Position numbers and translations under genes: made by a program
In this document: in pieces, positions 21,667 through 29,885 of the stretch
How positions within the stretch are numbered: position 1 is the stretch's first letter
How the letters are laid out: every line of letters starts with the position of its first letter
The notes under the pieces: generated by a model
The model's input: only the letters and a program-made list of their open reading frames with translations
Databases searched by the model: none
Told to the model about the DNA's origin: nothing
Source of the DNA: Brevibacillus ruminantium
Lineage (GTDB): Bacteria > Bacillota > Bacilli > Brevibacillales > Brevibacillaceae
Assembly: GCF_023746555.1 (NCBI RefSeq)
Contig: NZ_CP098755.1
Location: forward strand, 5,171,001 to 5,235,000
Direction of reading: 5' to 3'
Length of the DNA: 64,000 nt

Positions 21667-21827
21667 TTAATGTTTGATATCCCTGTATAGTGTTTCCGGT
21701 TTTGCACTTGCTATTTTATCTTTCATAGCTTCATAGTTGATGGTTGCTTTCACTTTTACTTTTGCTATTTCATTATTGTATTTTTCATCGAAGCTTTTCC
21801 CCACAAATTTGAAAACCACCGGTTTCG
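21667..21827 (-). pseudogene. C-terminal gene remnant beside the repeat
   Basis: About 50 codons on the minus strand end at a TAA (21667-21669) and read like a real protein end: KSFDEKYNNEIAKVKVKA followed by TINYEAMKDKIASAKPE. The frame is AT-rich and lysine-rich, unlike the GC-rich surroundings. Its upstream side runs straight into copy B of the repeat, and no start codon or ribosome site precedes it outside the repeat. It looks like the 3' end of a gene cut or replaced by the element. I do not recognise the family. Confidence 0.5.
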
Positions 21828-22026
21828 GGAAGAAGCATGTTTCCCTGCGGTGCGACTGTGGAGCCCAACCCAGCGGAGGGGGGATTTGCGGGAAAAAGGA
21901 GCGCAACGTGGGATGACCTCGAAGCGTTGCCACTTTTGCGTCTCCCCCGCGAATCGCCCTGGAGCGGACAGTGAATACTCCCTCGCGGGCGGAATACGGA
22001 GCTGAGCAGGGAAACATGCTTCTTCT
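21828..22026 (-). repeat. Palindromic ~198-bp repeat element, copy B (inverted)
   Basis: Reverse-complement relative of copy A. The terminal arms (about 20 bases, 21828-21848 with 22006-22026) carry AAGCATG where copy A has AATCATG, and both arms change together. The inner arms (GCGATTCGCGGG and CCCGCAAATC) also differ from copy A while still largely pairing. The central CTTCGAGGTCATCCCACGTTG core is identical. The two copies face each other 303 bases apart. The remaining sequence of 21202-22138 (AT-rich 21525-21666 and flanks) shows no gene besides the remnant at 21667-21827. Confidence 0.85.
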
Positions 22027-22082
22027 CGCCACGGCACGTTCCTAGGCAAAAAATTTATACTGTGTGTTAATTCAGAACGACT

Positions 22083-22119
22083 AAAAAAGCAGACCTCACA
22101 AAACTCATGAGGCCTGCTT
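22083..22119 (-). terminator. Terminator of glyA
   Basis: On the minus strand GCAGGCCTCA pairs with TGAGGTCTGC across a nine-base loop and is followed by six T, 20 bases after the glyA stop at 22139. Confidence 0.9.
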
Positions 22120-22138
22120 CCAAAATCTGATCCAATTG

Positions 22139-23389
22139 TTACACAGTCAGTCCTTCGTACATCGGGAAGCGCTCGCAGAGTGCAGCCACGCGGTTTCTGG
22201 CTTCCTCATGCTTCGCGGCATCCTCTGGGTTTTTCAGCGTGAGCGCGATGATCGCAGCTACTTCCTTCATCGCTTCTGCATCGAAGCCGCGGCTGGTCAC
22301 AGCTGGTGTCCCCATTCGAACGCCACTGGTGACAAACGGGCTTTCCGGATCGTACGGGATTGTATTTTTATTGGTGGTGATATTCACTTCATCCAGCAAG
22401 TGTTCGGCCACTTTTCCGGTCAATCCGAGATTGCGAACATCGAGCAGAACCAGGTGGTTGTCGGTTCCGCCGGACACCAGAGTGAGCCCTTCTGCTTGCA
22501 GCGCTTCTGCAAAGGCATGAGCATTGTTGATGATTTGCTGCGCGTACTGCTTGAAGGCAGGCTCCAGCGCTTCACCAAACGCGACGGCTTTTGCGGCGAT
22601 GACGTGCATCAGCGGACCGCCCTGGACACCAGGGAATACAGATTTGTCGATCGCCTTGGCGAACTCTTCTTTGCAGAGAATCAGACCGCCGCGAGGACCA
22701 CGCAATGTCTTGTGGGTCGTCGTGGTAACGAAGTGCGCATGCGGCACCGGATTCGGATGCAGCCCAGCGGCTACCAGACCGGCGATGTGGGCCATGTCGA
22801 CCATGAAGTACGCGCCCACTTCATCTGCGATTTCACGGAATTTCGCGAAATCAATCGTGCGCGGGTATGCGCTTGCTCCCGCTACGATCAGCTTGGGCTT
22901 GTGCTCCAGCGCTTTGGCACGAACGTCTTCGTAGTTGATTCGGTGAGACTGCTCGTCCACTCCGTATTCAACGAAGTTGTAGAGCGTTCCGGAAAAGTTA
23001 ACCGGGCTTCCATGCGTCAAGTGACCGCCATGGGAGAGATTCATTCCGAGTACGGTATCACCTGGCTGCAAAATCGTAAAGTAAACGGCCATGTTGGCTT
23101 GCGCGCCAGAGTGCGGCTGTACGTTGGCATGCTCGGCACCAAACAGCTCTTTGATGCGGTCGCGTGCGATATTCTCCACGATATCTACATATTCACAACC
23201 GCCGTAATAGCGACGGCCTGGATAGCCTTCCGCGTATTTGTTCGTCAGGACCGTCCCCATTGCTTCCATAACAGCACGGCTGACAAAGTTTTCAGAAGCG
23301 ATCAGTTCGATTTTGTCACGCTGTCTGCCTAACTCAAGATTCACTGCTTCCGCTACTTGTGGGTCTTGTTTTCGCAAAAACTCTAGCAT
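22139..23389 (-). CDS. glyA: Serine hydroxymethyltransferase
   Basis: PLP enzyme (416 aa) that converts serine and tetrahydrofolate to glycine and 5,10-methylene-THF, the main one-carbon source. It shows [12 protein letters not shown] near the N-terminus, [33 protein letters not shown] and the PLP lysine in [15 protein letters not shown]. The ATG at 23389 follows GGAGGAG. The 17 codons upstream overlap a terminator hairpin and are not coding. It lies downstream of ywlG in the ywl-glyA-upp order. Confidence 0.98.
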   Translation of the reverse strand: MLEFLRKQDPQVAEAVNLELGRQRDKIELIASENFVSRAVMEAMGTVLTNKYAEGYPGRRYYGGCEYVDIVENIARDRIKELFGAEHANVQPHSGAQANMAVYFTILQPGDTVLGMNLSHGGHLTHGSPVNFSGTLYNFVEYGVDEQSHRINYEDVRAKALEHKPKLIVAGASAYPRTIDFAKFREIADEVGAYFMVDMAHIAGLVAAGLHPNPVPHAHFVTTTTHKTLRGPRGGLILCKEEFAKAIDKSVFPGVQGGPLMHVIAAKAVAFGEALEPAFKQYAQQIINNAHAFAEALQAEGLTLVSGGTDNHLVLLDVRNLGLTGKVAEHLLDEVNITTNKNTIPYDPESPFVTSGVRMGTPAVTSRGFDAEAMKEVAAIIALTLKNPEDAAKHEEARNRVAALCERFPMYEGLTV

Positions 23390-23426
23390 GGTTCTTTCTC
23401 CTCCTGAATCTTTGTAATGGTTATGA

Positions 23427-23449
23427 AAAGGAGTTCCCACAGGGGGAAC
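23427..23449 (-). terminator. Weak terminator between ywlG and glyA
   Basis: On the minus strand GTTCCC pairs with GGGAAC (23443-23448 with 23433-23438) and is followed by TCCTTTTC. The T-run is broken, so part of the transcription probably continues into glyA. Confidence 0.55.
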
Positions 23450-23472
23450 CGCCTTAACTTTCTCTCGGTTTC

Positions 23473-24042
23473 CTACGTACAGCTTTGATTGGGCGCCGTC
23501 CGCTCGTACACGGCACGGGAACCGCCGATCAGCTTGGGACGGGTACGTGCCGCTGTTACATGTGCCTCGCCGATCTTGCGACAGGCAGGGCGCACCGGAA
23601 CGGCTACATGCTTCAGATGCATGCCGATCAGCGTATCGCCAATGTCAATCCCCGCATGCGCCTGAACATACTCAACGACGACAGCATCCGTCAGCTTTTC
23701 AAAGGCATGGGCAGCCATGGAGCCGCCCGCGCTCGGCACGGGAATGACCGAGACTTCCTCGAAGCCGCTGCGCTCCATAACCGCTCTTTCGATGACGAGC
23801 GCTCTGTTTAAATGTTCACAACATTGAAATGCCAGAGAGAACCCCTTCTCTTCAGCGACGGAGAAAATGCCGCGAAACAGAGCCTCTGCCACTTCTTTGC
23901 TGCCCGCTTTTCCAATGTGTTTGCCTGCCACTTCACTGGTGCTGCAACCAATGACAAGGAGCTGGCCAGGCCGAAGCTGCGCCAGGCCAGCCACCTCGGA
24001 AACAACCTCTCTCGCTTGCTGTTCAATCAAGAGCAGGTCCAC
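23473..24042 (-). CDS. ywlG: TIGR01440/UPF0340 family protein (YwlG)
   Basis: Conserved Firmicutes protein of unknown biochemical role (189 aa). It shows the family landmarks [21 protein letters not shown] near the N-terminus (abbreviated as a motif), a [19 protein letters not shown] stretch and [14 protein letters not shown] toward the C-terminus. It has no signal peptide or membrane segment. The GTG start at 24042 lies one base after the rpiB stop and has GGGAGTG upstream, so it is coupled to rpiB. The gene pair is standard in Bacilli. Confidence 0.92.
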   Translation of the reverse strand: MDLLLIEQQAREVVSEVAGLAQLRPGQLLVIGCSTSEVAGKHIGKAGSKEVAEALFRGIFSVAEEKGFSLAFQCCEHLNRALVIERAVMERSGFEEVSVIPVPSAGGSMAAHAFEKLTDAVVVEYVQAHAGIDIGDTLIGMHLKHVAVPVRPACRKIGEAHVTAARTRPKLIGGSRAVYERTAPNQSCT

Positions 24043-24043
24043 T

Positions 24044-24499
24044 TTATTTCACTCCCGCATGCCGGGTTTCAATTCCGGCAATTTTTTCGAGTCGGCGTTC
24101 GTGACGGCCGCCTTGAAATTCAGTCTCCAGCCAAATCTTGACGATGTCCAGAGCCAGTCCAGGGCCGATGACGCGCTCGCCCATCGCCAGCACATTGGAG
24201 TTATTGTGCTCGCGGGTAGCCCTTGCAGAGAAGGTATCATGGACCAAGGCACAGCGGATGCCTGGTACTTTGTTCGCTGCAATCGACATGCCGATACCCG
24301 TGCCGCAGACCAAGATCCCACGCTCACATTCTCCGGCAGCAACCATTTCCGCCACGGGCTGCGCGTAGTCCGGGTAGTCTACAGAGTCCTCGCAGGTACA
24401 GCCGACATCCACGACGTCTACATTCATCGTCGCCAGCAGCCCTTTGATTTCCTCTTTCAATTTATATCCGCCGTGATCTGAACCGATGGCCACTTTCAT
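24044..24499 (-). CDS. rpiB: Ribose-5-phosphate isomerase B
   Basis: RpiB/LacAB-family sugar-phosphate isomerase (151 aa) interconverting ribose 5-phosphate and ribulose 5-phosphate. It begins MKVAIGSDHGGYKLKEEI with the conserved DHGG, has GCTCEDSVDYPDYA, and the catalytic Cys in GILVCGTGIGMSIAANK. GAGGG lies upstream of the ATG. A good promoter precedes it and ywlG follows directly. Confidence 0.95.
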   Translation of the reverse strand: MKVAIGSDHGGYKLKEEIKGLLATMNVDVVDVGCTCEDSVDYPDYAQPVAEMVAAGECERGILVCGTGIGMSIAANKVPGIRCALVHDTFSARATREHNNSNVLAMGERVIGPGLALDIVKIWLETEFQGGRHERRLEKIAGIETRHAGVK

Positions 24500-24531
24500 C
24501 GCTATCCCTCGCTTGTGCGTAATCTGCTACC

Positions 24532-24560
24532 ATTATACCTTAGAAAGCACACAGTAAAAA
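24532..24560 (-). promoter_or_regulatory. Promoter of rpiB-ywlG
   Basis: On the minus strand a consensus TATAAT (24532-24537) is preceded 17 bases away by TTTTTA (24555-24560), 32 bases before rpiB. Confidence 0.6.
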
Positions 24561-24628
24561 GTGAACATTTTCACGAAATTTATCAAAAATGTTCGTCCTA
24601 TACGATGGTGATTCACCACGTACGGACG
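24556..24628 (-). terminator. Two stacked hairpins, terminator of ywlE
   Basis: Nearest the ywlE stop, an interrupted stem CGTCC..TACG..GGTGA with its complement (24594-24628) is followed by AACATTTTTG. Next, a perfect nine-base stem GAACATTTT/AAAATGTTC (24586-24594 with 24563-24571) is followed by ACTTTTTAC. Either can act as a terminator, and they share bases at 24594. Confidence 0.65.
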
Positions 24629-24640
24629 ACAATCCATGTC

Positions 24641-25105
24641 CTATCTCTTTTGCTCTCCCTTTTCCAGCTGGGCCCAAAGCCTGTCCAGCAAATGATCCAA
24701 TTCTTGGGCACAGCGGCGATACTCCTCAACTGACCCGCCAAACGGGTCGGCAATATCCCCCAGTCCTTCTACACCGACGAACTCCATGAGGGTGTAGACC
24801 TTCGACTGTGCATCAGGGAAATAGTTCACAACCAGCGACTTGTGACTGCCTGTCATCGTCAGGATCACATCGGCCCAGTTGATTAATTCACTGTTTACTC
24901 GCGATGCCTGATGATCGTGCGTAATGCCGTACTCCTCCATCACCTCGACGGCTTGTGGAGAAGCTGGCTGCCCGTCGTATGCGGCTACCCCTGCCGATCT
25001 TACTTCCCATTCACTGCCGGCTGCTTTGACCCGCGCTCGAAACAGCGCTTCTGCCATAGGACTGCGACAAGTATTACCCGTACACACAAATAAAATCCGC
25101 TTCAT
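24641..25105 (-). CDS. ywlE: Low-molecular-weight protein arginine/tyrosine phosphatase YwlE
   Basis: Small cytoplasmic phosphatase (154 aa) with the P-loop signature CTGNTCRSPMAEALF at residues 7-21. The Thr in CTGNTCRS (rather than Ile/Leu) is the feature known to favour phospho-arginine, so it probably reverses McsB-type arginine phosphorylation. The general-acid Asp lies in IADPFGGS. The ATG at 25105 follows AGGAGGGAG, and the longer frame to 25159 is unlikely. It lies between mntP and rpiB. Confidence 0.93.
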   Translation of the reverse strand: MKRILFVCTGNTCRSPMAEALFRARVKAAGSEWEVRSAGVAAYDGQPASPQAVEVMEEYGITHDHQASRVNSELINWADVILTMTGSHKSLVVNYFPDAQSKVYTLMEFVGVEGLGDIADPFGGSVEEYRRCAQELDHLLDRLWAQLEKGEQKR

Positions 25106-25199
25106 ATTTGACTCCCTCCTGAAAAACACGGCTGCCTGCAAAAACAAACAGGCATGCACAGGCTGCTCGGAAACACCACTTCCTCGCTGCTTTGATTTT

Positions 25200-25760
25200 T
25201 CAAAGGATAATTTTCAATCCAAAGCAAAGAAGTATCAATCCACCTAATACTTCGCTGTATTCCCCCAGCCATCCTCCCATGCTTCGCCCAATCATCAGAC
25301 CGAAGCAGGACATGATCCCGCCAATAACGCCAAACAGAGAAACGGCCAGGAATCGGTTAATCTCCATTAACCCAAAAGAAAAGCCGACGGTCAAGGCATC
25401 AAGGCTGACACTAAAGGCAAATAAAAACAAACCAAAGCCTTTTGTCTGCAGCATACTTTTTTCATCCGCACCTGAAAATCCGTTCCAAATCATATGTAGT
25501 CCGATCCCCATCAGAACCGTTCCTCCGACAATGATGGCGATATCCCCCATCATCTTGGACAAATATCCGCCCACAGCGATTCCGACCAAGGGCATGACGA
25601 TGTGGAACAAGCCAATGGTCACACTCACCTTTACGATCTCCCTGAGTCTGATCCCGATCATGCCCACACCGACACCGAGGGAAAAAGCATCCATACTCAA
25701 TGCAAAGGCAATCAAGAGCAATGTCAGAAATTGCCCCCAATGAAACAAGGTAAGGTCCAC
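25200..25760 (-). CDS. mntP: Manganese efflux pump MntP
   Basis: Six-helix inner membrane protein (186 aa) of the MntP (YwlD/YebN) family that exports Mn2+. The two halves repeat the pattern of conserved acidic residues in the membrane: ALSMDAFSLGVG in the first helix and FAFSVSLDALTVGFSFG in the fourth. A GTG start at 25760 has GGAGGGG upstream. The leader is too short for a yybP-ykoY riboswitch and I saw none. Neighbours are ywlC and ywlE. Confidence 0.93.
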   Translation of the reverse strand: MDLTLFHWGQFLTLLLIAFALSMDAFSLGVGVGMIGIRLREIVKVSVTIGLFHIVMPLVGIAVGGYLSKMMGDIAIIVGGTVLMGIGLHMIWNGFSGADEKSMLQTKGFGLFLFAFSVSLDALTVGFSFGLMEINRFLAVSLFGVIGGIMSCFGLMIGRSMGGWLGEYSEVLGGLILLCFGLKIIL

Positions 25761-25844
25761 GTCGCTCCCCTCCTGTCTTCACATTTATGCGGACAAGAGG
25801 GAGTTTAGACATGCTTTCAGAGAAGGATGAGCAGAGAGGAGGGG

Positions 25845-26924
25845 CTACACAAACAAAATCCGACCGCCTGCCGCCTTTTCCAGACGGTTCATGACTGCCA
25901 TCCCGATTCCCGTGCGTGGAAAGGCTGGACTGACGATAAATTGCACCTGTTCATCGTCAAATTGGCGAAGCGCCCCATAGAGCTGCTGTGCGACCTCGCC
26001 CAGCTCCCGGCTGGAACCCAGAGACAAAACAACATCTGCTTCCTTCTGCTGCTGCCAGTAGGAAAGCGACTCTTCCGTAGCCATCACGCCCGTTTTTCGT
26101 CCGTGACGTTTGGCTTCGGCGAGCATCACCCGCATTTGCTCACGAGCCTTTGACTCCTCCCCTTGGACGAGCCACATTTCACCCTCGGGAGCGTAGTGGG
26201 TATATTTCATTCCCGGTGAACGGGGCGCTTCCACGGACTCCTGCAGAAATGCCGGATCCAGCCGAACCTCTCCAATCACTTCTTCCAACTGCTCCCGGGT
26301 AATGCCGCCGGGTCTGCAAATCAGCGGCGGGTCTACGGTCACGTCCAGTACGGTCGACTCCACCCCCACACCAGTTGCTCCGCCGTCGATCACACCTGCA
26401 ATCCTGCCGGTCAAATCTGCAAGGACATGGTCTGCTGTCGTTGGACTGGGGCGCCCCGAACGGTTGGCACTGGGAGCCGCGACTGGCACACCCGCCTGTC
26501 TGATCAGCTCCAATGCGATCGGATGGTCAGGCATGCGCACACCGACAGTATCCAAGCCGGCCGTCACCAGCGACGCTACCCGGTCTGTTTTGGGGAGGAT
26601 CAGCGTCAAGGGTCCTGGCCAGAACGCTTCGACCAATGCCGCCCCTTTTTCCGGAAGGGCAGCCGCTACCTCTCGCAATTGCTCTTTATCTCCAATGTGG
26701 ACAATCAGTGGATTGTCACTCGGTCTCCCTTTTGCCATGAATATTTTTCCCACTGCCTCGTCAGACAATGCATTGGCACCGAGACCGTAGACGGTTTCCG
26801 TAGGGAAAGCGACCGTCTCCCCGTCATGCAGCAAACGGGCGGCATCCACAATCTGTGTACAGCTCTTTAGATTTTCCACATTTTTATCCACAATCCATAT
26901 CTTCGTTTTCCATTCCAAAGCCAT
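25845..26924 (-). CDS. ywlC: Threonylcarbamoyl-AMP synthase (Sua5/YwlC)
   Basis: Makes threonylcarbamoyl-AMP from threonine, bicarbonate and ATP for t6A modification of tRNA at position 37. The YrdC domain (about residues 20-215) contains VAFPTETVYGLGANA, KGRPSDNPLIVHI, RMPDHPIALELI and APSANRSGRPSPT. It is followed by the Sua5 C-terminal domain (about 245-355) starting near SPGMKYTHYAP. The full length of 359 aa matches Sua5 rather than the short TsaC. The ATG at 26924 follows AAAGGA, and the frame upstream to 26960 is in the leader. Confidence 0.95.
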   Translation of the reverse strand: MALEWKTKIWIVDKNVENLKSCTQIVDAARLLHDGETVAFPTETVYGLGANALSDEAVGKIFMAKGRPSDNPLIVHIGDKEQLREVAAALPEKGAALVEAFWPGPLTLILPKTDRVASLVTAGLDTVGVRMPDHPIALELIRQAGVPVAAPSANRSGRPSPTTADHVLADLTGRIAGVIDGGATGVGVESTVLDVTVDPPLICRPGGITREQLEEVIGEVRLDPAFLQESVEAPRSPGMKYTHYAPEGEMWLVQGEESKAREQMRVMLAEAKRHGRKTGVMATEESLSYWQQQKEADVVLSLGSSRELGEVAQQLYGALRQFDDEQVQFIVSPAFPRTGIGMAVMNRLEKAAGGRILFV

Positions 26925-26971
26925 CTGTAAAATTCCTTTCTGCTCCGCTTCTTGCAACATTTCGTGCCTTA

Positions 26972-27000
26972 AGTATAGTGTCGGGAGAAAAAGTTTTCAA
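26972..27000 (-). promoter_or_regulatory. SigA-type promoter of ywlC
   Basis: On the minus strand TTGAAA (26995-27000) and TATACT (26972-26977) are 17 bases apart, 48 bases before the ywlC start. Transcription of the 27146 gene diverges from the same intergenic region. Confidence 0.7.
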
Positions 27001-27145
27001 CAGCCTGTGGGTAACTTGTTGATAACTTATCCGAAACTGGCTTCTCCTGTTGTTACTAATTTTTAACCGAACGCTTTCTCCTTTGTAGTACGATTACCTT
27101 GTTCGACTAATTCCACTCGCTTTTTCTGAAAGGATCGTGACAGAA

Positions 27146-27973
27146 ATGACCCCGCTTAAACCTGTTGTCTCCAGCCTTCTTGGCACAGCTGTCTTGTTGA
27201 CTGCGATCTGTGCACCCGTTGTGGCCTCCACTGCCGCAACCGCCAAACCGGCAGCATCCCCTGCTCAAAAGACTGCACCCGCTGTGCAGCCAAGCGCAGC
27301 CCAAGCAAAAGGCGTCGTGCTTACACCCAAAACCATGAAGTTGAAAACAGCGGAGTACGAAGCCGAGATCAGCTACCCAGTCATCAGCGGGCTGACCGAC
27401 AAGGCTTTCGAAGCAAAACTGAACGAAGAGCTGCAAAAATCAGTCCAGTCCGCCTTGCAAAATACGCAAACCCAAAGCAAAGAGGGTGCGGCGGACGCCA
27501 AAAAATACGGCTATGAGTTTCGGCCGTATGCACTGGATATCTCCTATAAAGCCCATGTTACCGGCAAGCTCGTCTCCATCGCAGTGCAAACGTACCAGTA
27601 CACAGGGGGAGCGCACGGCATGACGGGCGTAGATTATTATAATATCGCCAACCAGGATCAGGCCAAAAAGCTGCAACTGGCTGATCTTTTTCAGCCGGGC
27701 TATGACTACCGGTCCATCCTGAATCTTATGATCACCCAACAGATCAAAACAAACAAAGAGCTGGGATTTGCCGATGATTACGAGTTCCCCGGCATTTCTG
27801 AAGACCAGGCATTTGCGTTTGAAAACGGCGACCTGGTCATCCATTTCGGCCAGTATGAAATCGGGCCCTACGCCATAGGCATGCCGGCCTTCACGATTCC
27901 TTCCCGCTCGGTGAACAACCTGTTCAAGCCGGAAATCAGGAATCTTTTGCACGAATTGAATACCGAAAAATAA
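27146..27973 (+). CDS. Exported DUF4163/DUF3298 protein
   Basis: Secreted or surface protein (275 aa) of the family that includes the sensor part of RsiV and the N-terminal part of PdaC. A signal peptide (about 1-30, SSLLGTAVLLTAICAPVVA) and an Ala/Pro/Lys-rich linker precede a DUF4163 domain with ISYPVISGLTD and a DUF3298 domain with the hallmark YQYTGGAHGMTG. Lysozyme or glycan binding is the known role of relatives, but the role here is open. The ATG at 27146 is 11 bases after AGGA. The in-frame GTG at 27137 is too close to it. One of only two plus-strand genes here. Confidence 0.85.
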   Translation: MTPLKPVVSSLLGTAVLLTAICAPVVASTAATAKPAASPAQKTAPAVQPSAAQAKGVVLTPKTMKLKTAEYEAEISYPVISGLTDKAFEAKLNEELQKSVQSALQNTQTQSKEGAADAKKYGYEFRPYALDISYKAHVTGKLVSIAVQTYQYTGGAHGMTGVDYYNIANQDQAKKLQLADLFQPGYDYRSILNLMITQQIKTNKELGFADDYEFPGISEDQAFAFENGDLVIHFGQYEIGPYAIGMPAFTIPSRSVNNLFKPEIRNLLHELNTEK

Positions 27974-28003
27974 CGAATGCAACTGCATCCGCTGCAAGTA
28001 AAA

Positions 28004-28040
28004 GCGACACCGAAGCATAAGCCCGGTGTCGTTTATTTTT
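28004..28040 (+). terminator. Bidirectional terminator between DUF3298 gene and spoIIR
   Basis: CGACACCG (28005-28012) pairs with CGGTGTCG (28024-28031) and is followed by TTTATTTTT. On the minus strand the same stem is followed by CTTTTACTT and may also stop spoIIR transcripts. Confidence 0.85.
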
Positions 28041-28054
28041 GAATTCGTCCGTTG

Positions 28055-28864
28055 TTATGAGAACCATTTATCCAATTTTTCCCAAATGAAGAATCTTACT
28101 TGCACCTGGGGAGTTTCCTCCGGAGTATCTTCGACTTCGGTCGTTTCCTTGGCCACTACTGGTTTCGCTGTCTCTGCTGCCTTCTTCGTGTCGGCGAAAG
28201 AAGCATCCGCCTTTTCGTCAGCAAGCCTTTCCTTCTCCACAAAACGGAATTGCCGCCACTCTTGCCATTCATCGCGAGTCTTCCCCGTCCATTTTACCGC
28301 ACTGGTTCCTTCTTCCTCTTTTTCAGCGGGACTCACAGCTTTGGTGCGAGGCTCTGCTGCTTTTGCCGTAGCAGCATCGCCGTTGGACATATCGATAAAG
28401 CAGAGCGGTGGAAACAAGACACACCACCAGTTTTGCCCCTCTGCTTTGCCGATACGGACTCGCAGCGCTTCGTACTCACCCGCCGGATAGACGTAGGAGC
28501 CGTACAGCTTGGTTGGAAAGGGAACTCGTCCAAAATCTACCTCGGCGTCATAGGAAAAGCCTCTCTCCCGCATCGTCGTATCCACCACGGCCTGCAGCTC
28601 TGGCAATTTGTTCGCCACAACCACCTTGGCATCTTCGTACGAACGGATATCTTTTACCCAGACGTTCATCTGTTCAATAATGGCATCGCGAACTTCCCGC
28701 TTCAGCCACTGATCTTGTATCGAATCGCTATTGGCGATAATGCGCAATCGGATGGATTCCTGAGGGATTGGTCCATTATCGAGTACGTTGGCGGTGGTAA
28801 GCTGCCCCTCCCAGCTCATCATCAGCGTCACAAAGCTAAATGCTACCAGCAGAAATCGTTTCAT
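28055..28864 (-). CDS. spoIIR: Stage II sporulation protein R
   Basis: Forespore-made signalling protein (269 aa), secreted into the intermembrane space to trigger SpoIIGA processing of pro-SigE in the mother cell. An N-terminal signal segment (MKRFLLVAFSFVTLMM) is followed by the family core IRLRIIANSDSIQDQWLKREVRDA (shortened here as a landmark), SYDAEVDFGRVPFPTKLYG and the hallmark NWWCVLFPPLCF. The C-terminal 90 residues are charged and low complexity (Glu/Lys/Ala), ending VRFFIWEKLDKWF. The upstream SigF/SigG-type promoter fits the forespore role. Confidence 0.95.
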   Translation of the reverse strand: MKRFLLVAFSFVTLMMSWEGQLTTANVLDNGPIPQESIRLRIIANSDSIQDQWLKREVRDAIIEQMNVWVKDIRSYEDAKVVVANKLPELQAVVDTTMRERGFSYDAEVDFGRVPFPTKLYGSYVYPAGEYEALRVRIGKAEGQNWWCVLFPPLCFIDMSNGDAATAKAAEPRTKAVSPAEKEEEGTSAVKWTGKTRDEWQEWRQFRFVEKERLADEKADASFADTKKAAETAKPVVAKETTEVEDTPEETPQVQVRFFIWEKLDKWFS

Positions 28865-28908
28865 CGGTACCCTTCTCCCTCTCTGATTTCATGTCTTTCT
28901 TTAGAAAT

Positions 28909-28938
28909 CAGTATGGACCGGGAAGATTCTGAATATAC
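28909..28938 (-). promoter_or_regulatory. SigF/SigG-type forespore promoter of spoIIR
   Basis: On the minus strand GTATA (28934-28938) and CATACTG (28909-28915) are 18 bases apart, one mismatch from the forespore consensus gHATR-N18-CATWHTA. Confidence 0.65.
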
Positions 28939-28949
28939 CTGCAAAAAGA

Positions 28950-28972
28950 AAAAAACAGCCCAGAAAGAGCTG
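28950..28972 (-). terminator. Terminator of prfA-prmC
   Basis: On the minus strand CAGCTC pairs with GGGCTG (28967-28972 with 28956-28961) and is followed by seven T, 14 bases after the prmC stop. Confidence 0.8.
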
Positions 28973-28985
28973 CTTCTTACCCTAT

Positions 28986-29885
28986 TTATTTGATTCCTTC
29001 CCTGATCCCGATCACTACCCGCTCGATTCCGGCCAAATCCGGTACGATCTCTGTCCGGTCAATGACACCGGAAGCCTTCATCAATTCCGCTACATCGGCA
29101 GCTTGATAAATCCCCACTTCAAAAGCGACCAAGGCTGTCTCTTTCAAAAGCTGTGGCAATGCCGCACAGAGACGGCGATAACAGTCCAGCCCGTCATCTC
29201 CGCCATCCAGGGCCAGACGCGGCTCATACGCTTTTACCTCATCGTCCAGCTCGTCCACATCCCGGCTGGGAATATAGGGGGGATTGGACACCAGGATATC
29301 GACCTGCTCGCCAGCTTCCAAAAGCGGTTGGACCAAATCTCCCTGCAAAAACCGCACGTCGGCATGAAGCCGGTTCGCATTTTCGCGAGCAATTTCAGTT
29401 GCATCGGCTGAAATGTCGACCGTACTGACCCGCCAATGAGGGCGCTCACAGGCAATTGTCAGGCAGATCGCACCGCTGCCTGTACCGATATCAGCCACCT
29501 GCAAAGAGAGGTCTGGCTGCCAAAGCTCGGCGGCATGGAGCAGCACCTGCTCCACGAGAATCTCTGTTTCCGGACGGGGAATCAGGACACCAGGCCGCAC
29601 CAAAAACGGACGTCCGTAAAACTCCTGTGTGCCAAACATATACTGCAAAGGCTCTCTTTGCCCCCGCCGCTCACAGAATACAGCCAGCTTCTGACAGGCT
29701 TCCAGGGGGAGCTCCTCGTTCATGGAAATCAGCAGGCGGGTCCGGTCCCACCCGAGGACATGGCGCAGCATCAGCTCCGCATCAAACGGCGGGTCAGCCA
29801 CCCCTTGTTCGCGCAAAAAGGAAGAAGCCCGTGTCAAGGCTTCCCGTATCGTCACGACATTAGACCAATCAGGCTGTATGGGCAT
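28986..29885 (-). CDS. prmC: Peptide chain release factor N5-glutamine methyltransferase
   Basis: SAM-dependent enzyme (299 aa) that methylates the glutamine of the GGQ motif in release factors. A helical N-terminal domain recognises the factor. The Rossmann domain has [18 protein letters not shown] (about residue 118 on) and the catalytic NPPY motif in [17 protein letters not shown]. It overlaps the prfA stop by 17 bases and is therefore coupled to its own substrate gene. No strong ribosome site precedes the ATG at 29885, so a slightly later start is possible. Confidence 0.95.
   Translation of the reverse strand: MPIQPDWSNVVTIREALTRASSFLREQGVADPPFDAELMLRHVLGWDRTRLLISMNEELPLEACQKLAVFCERRGQREPLQYMFGTQEFYGRPFLVRPGVLIPRPETEILVEQVLLHAAELWQPDLSLQVADIGTGSGAICLTIACERPHWRVSTVDISADATEIARENANRLHADVRFLQGDLVQPLLEAGEQVDILVSNPPYIPSRDVDELDDEVKAYEPRLALDGGDDGLDCYRRLCAALPQLLKETALVAFEVGIYQAADVAELMKASGVIDRTEIVPDLAGIERVVIGIREGIK

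Noticed and set aside
21327..22026. Possible CRISPR or riboswitch
   Set aside because: There are only two units of about 198 bases in inverted orientation with no spacer pattern, so CRISPR is excluded. The fold does not match any riboswitch I know, and the location is downstream of glyA and not in a leader.
21266..22049. Small open frames inside the two repeat copies (for example 21266-21532 and 21765-22049)
   Set aside because: The frames follow the palindromic repeat and share similar peptides only because the DNA is repeated. They lack ribosome sites and show no coding pattern.
25761..25844. yybP-ykoY manganese riboswitch before mntP
   Set aside because: The interval of 84 bases is too short and shows no conserved elements. 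The gene seems to be expressed from ywlC or another promoter.
26884..26892. Perfect DnaA box TTATCCACA
   Set aside because: A single box inside the ywlC coding sequence, with no cluster, AT-rich unwinding region or dnaA nearby, does not support an origin.
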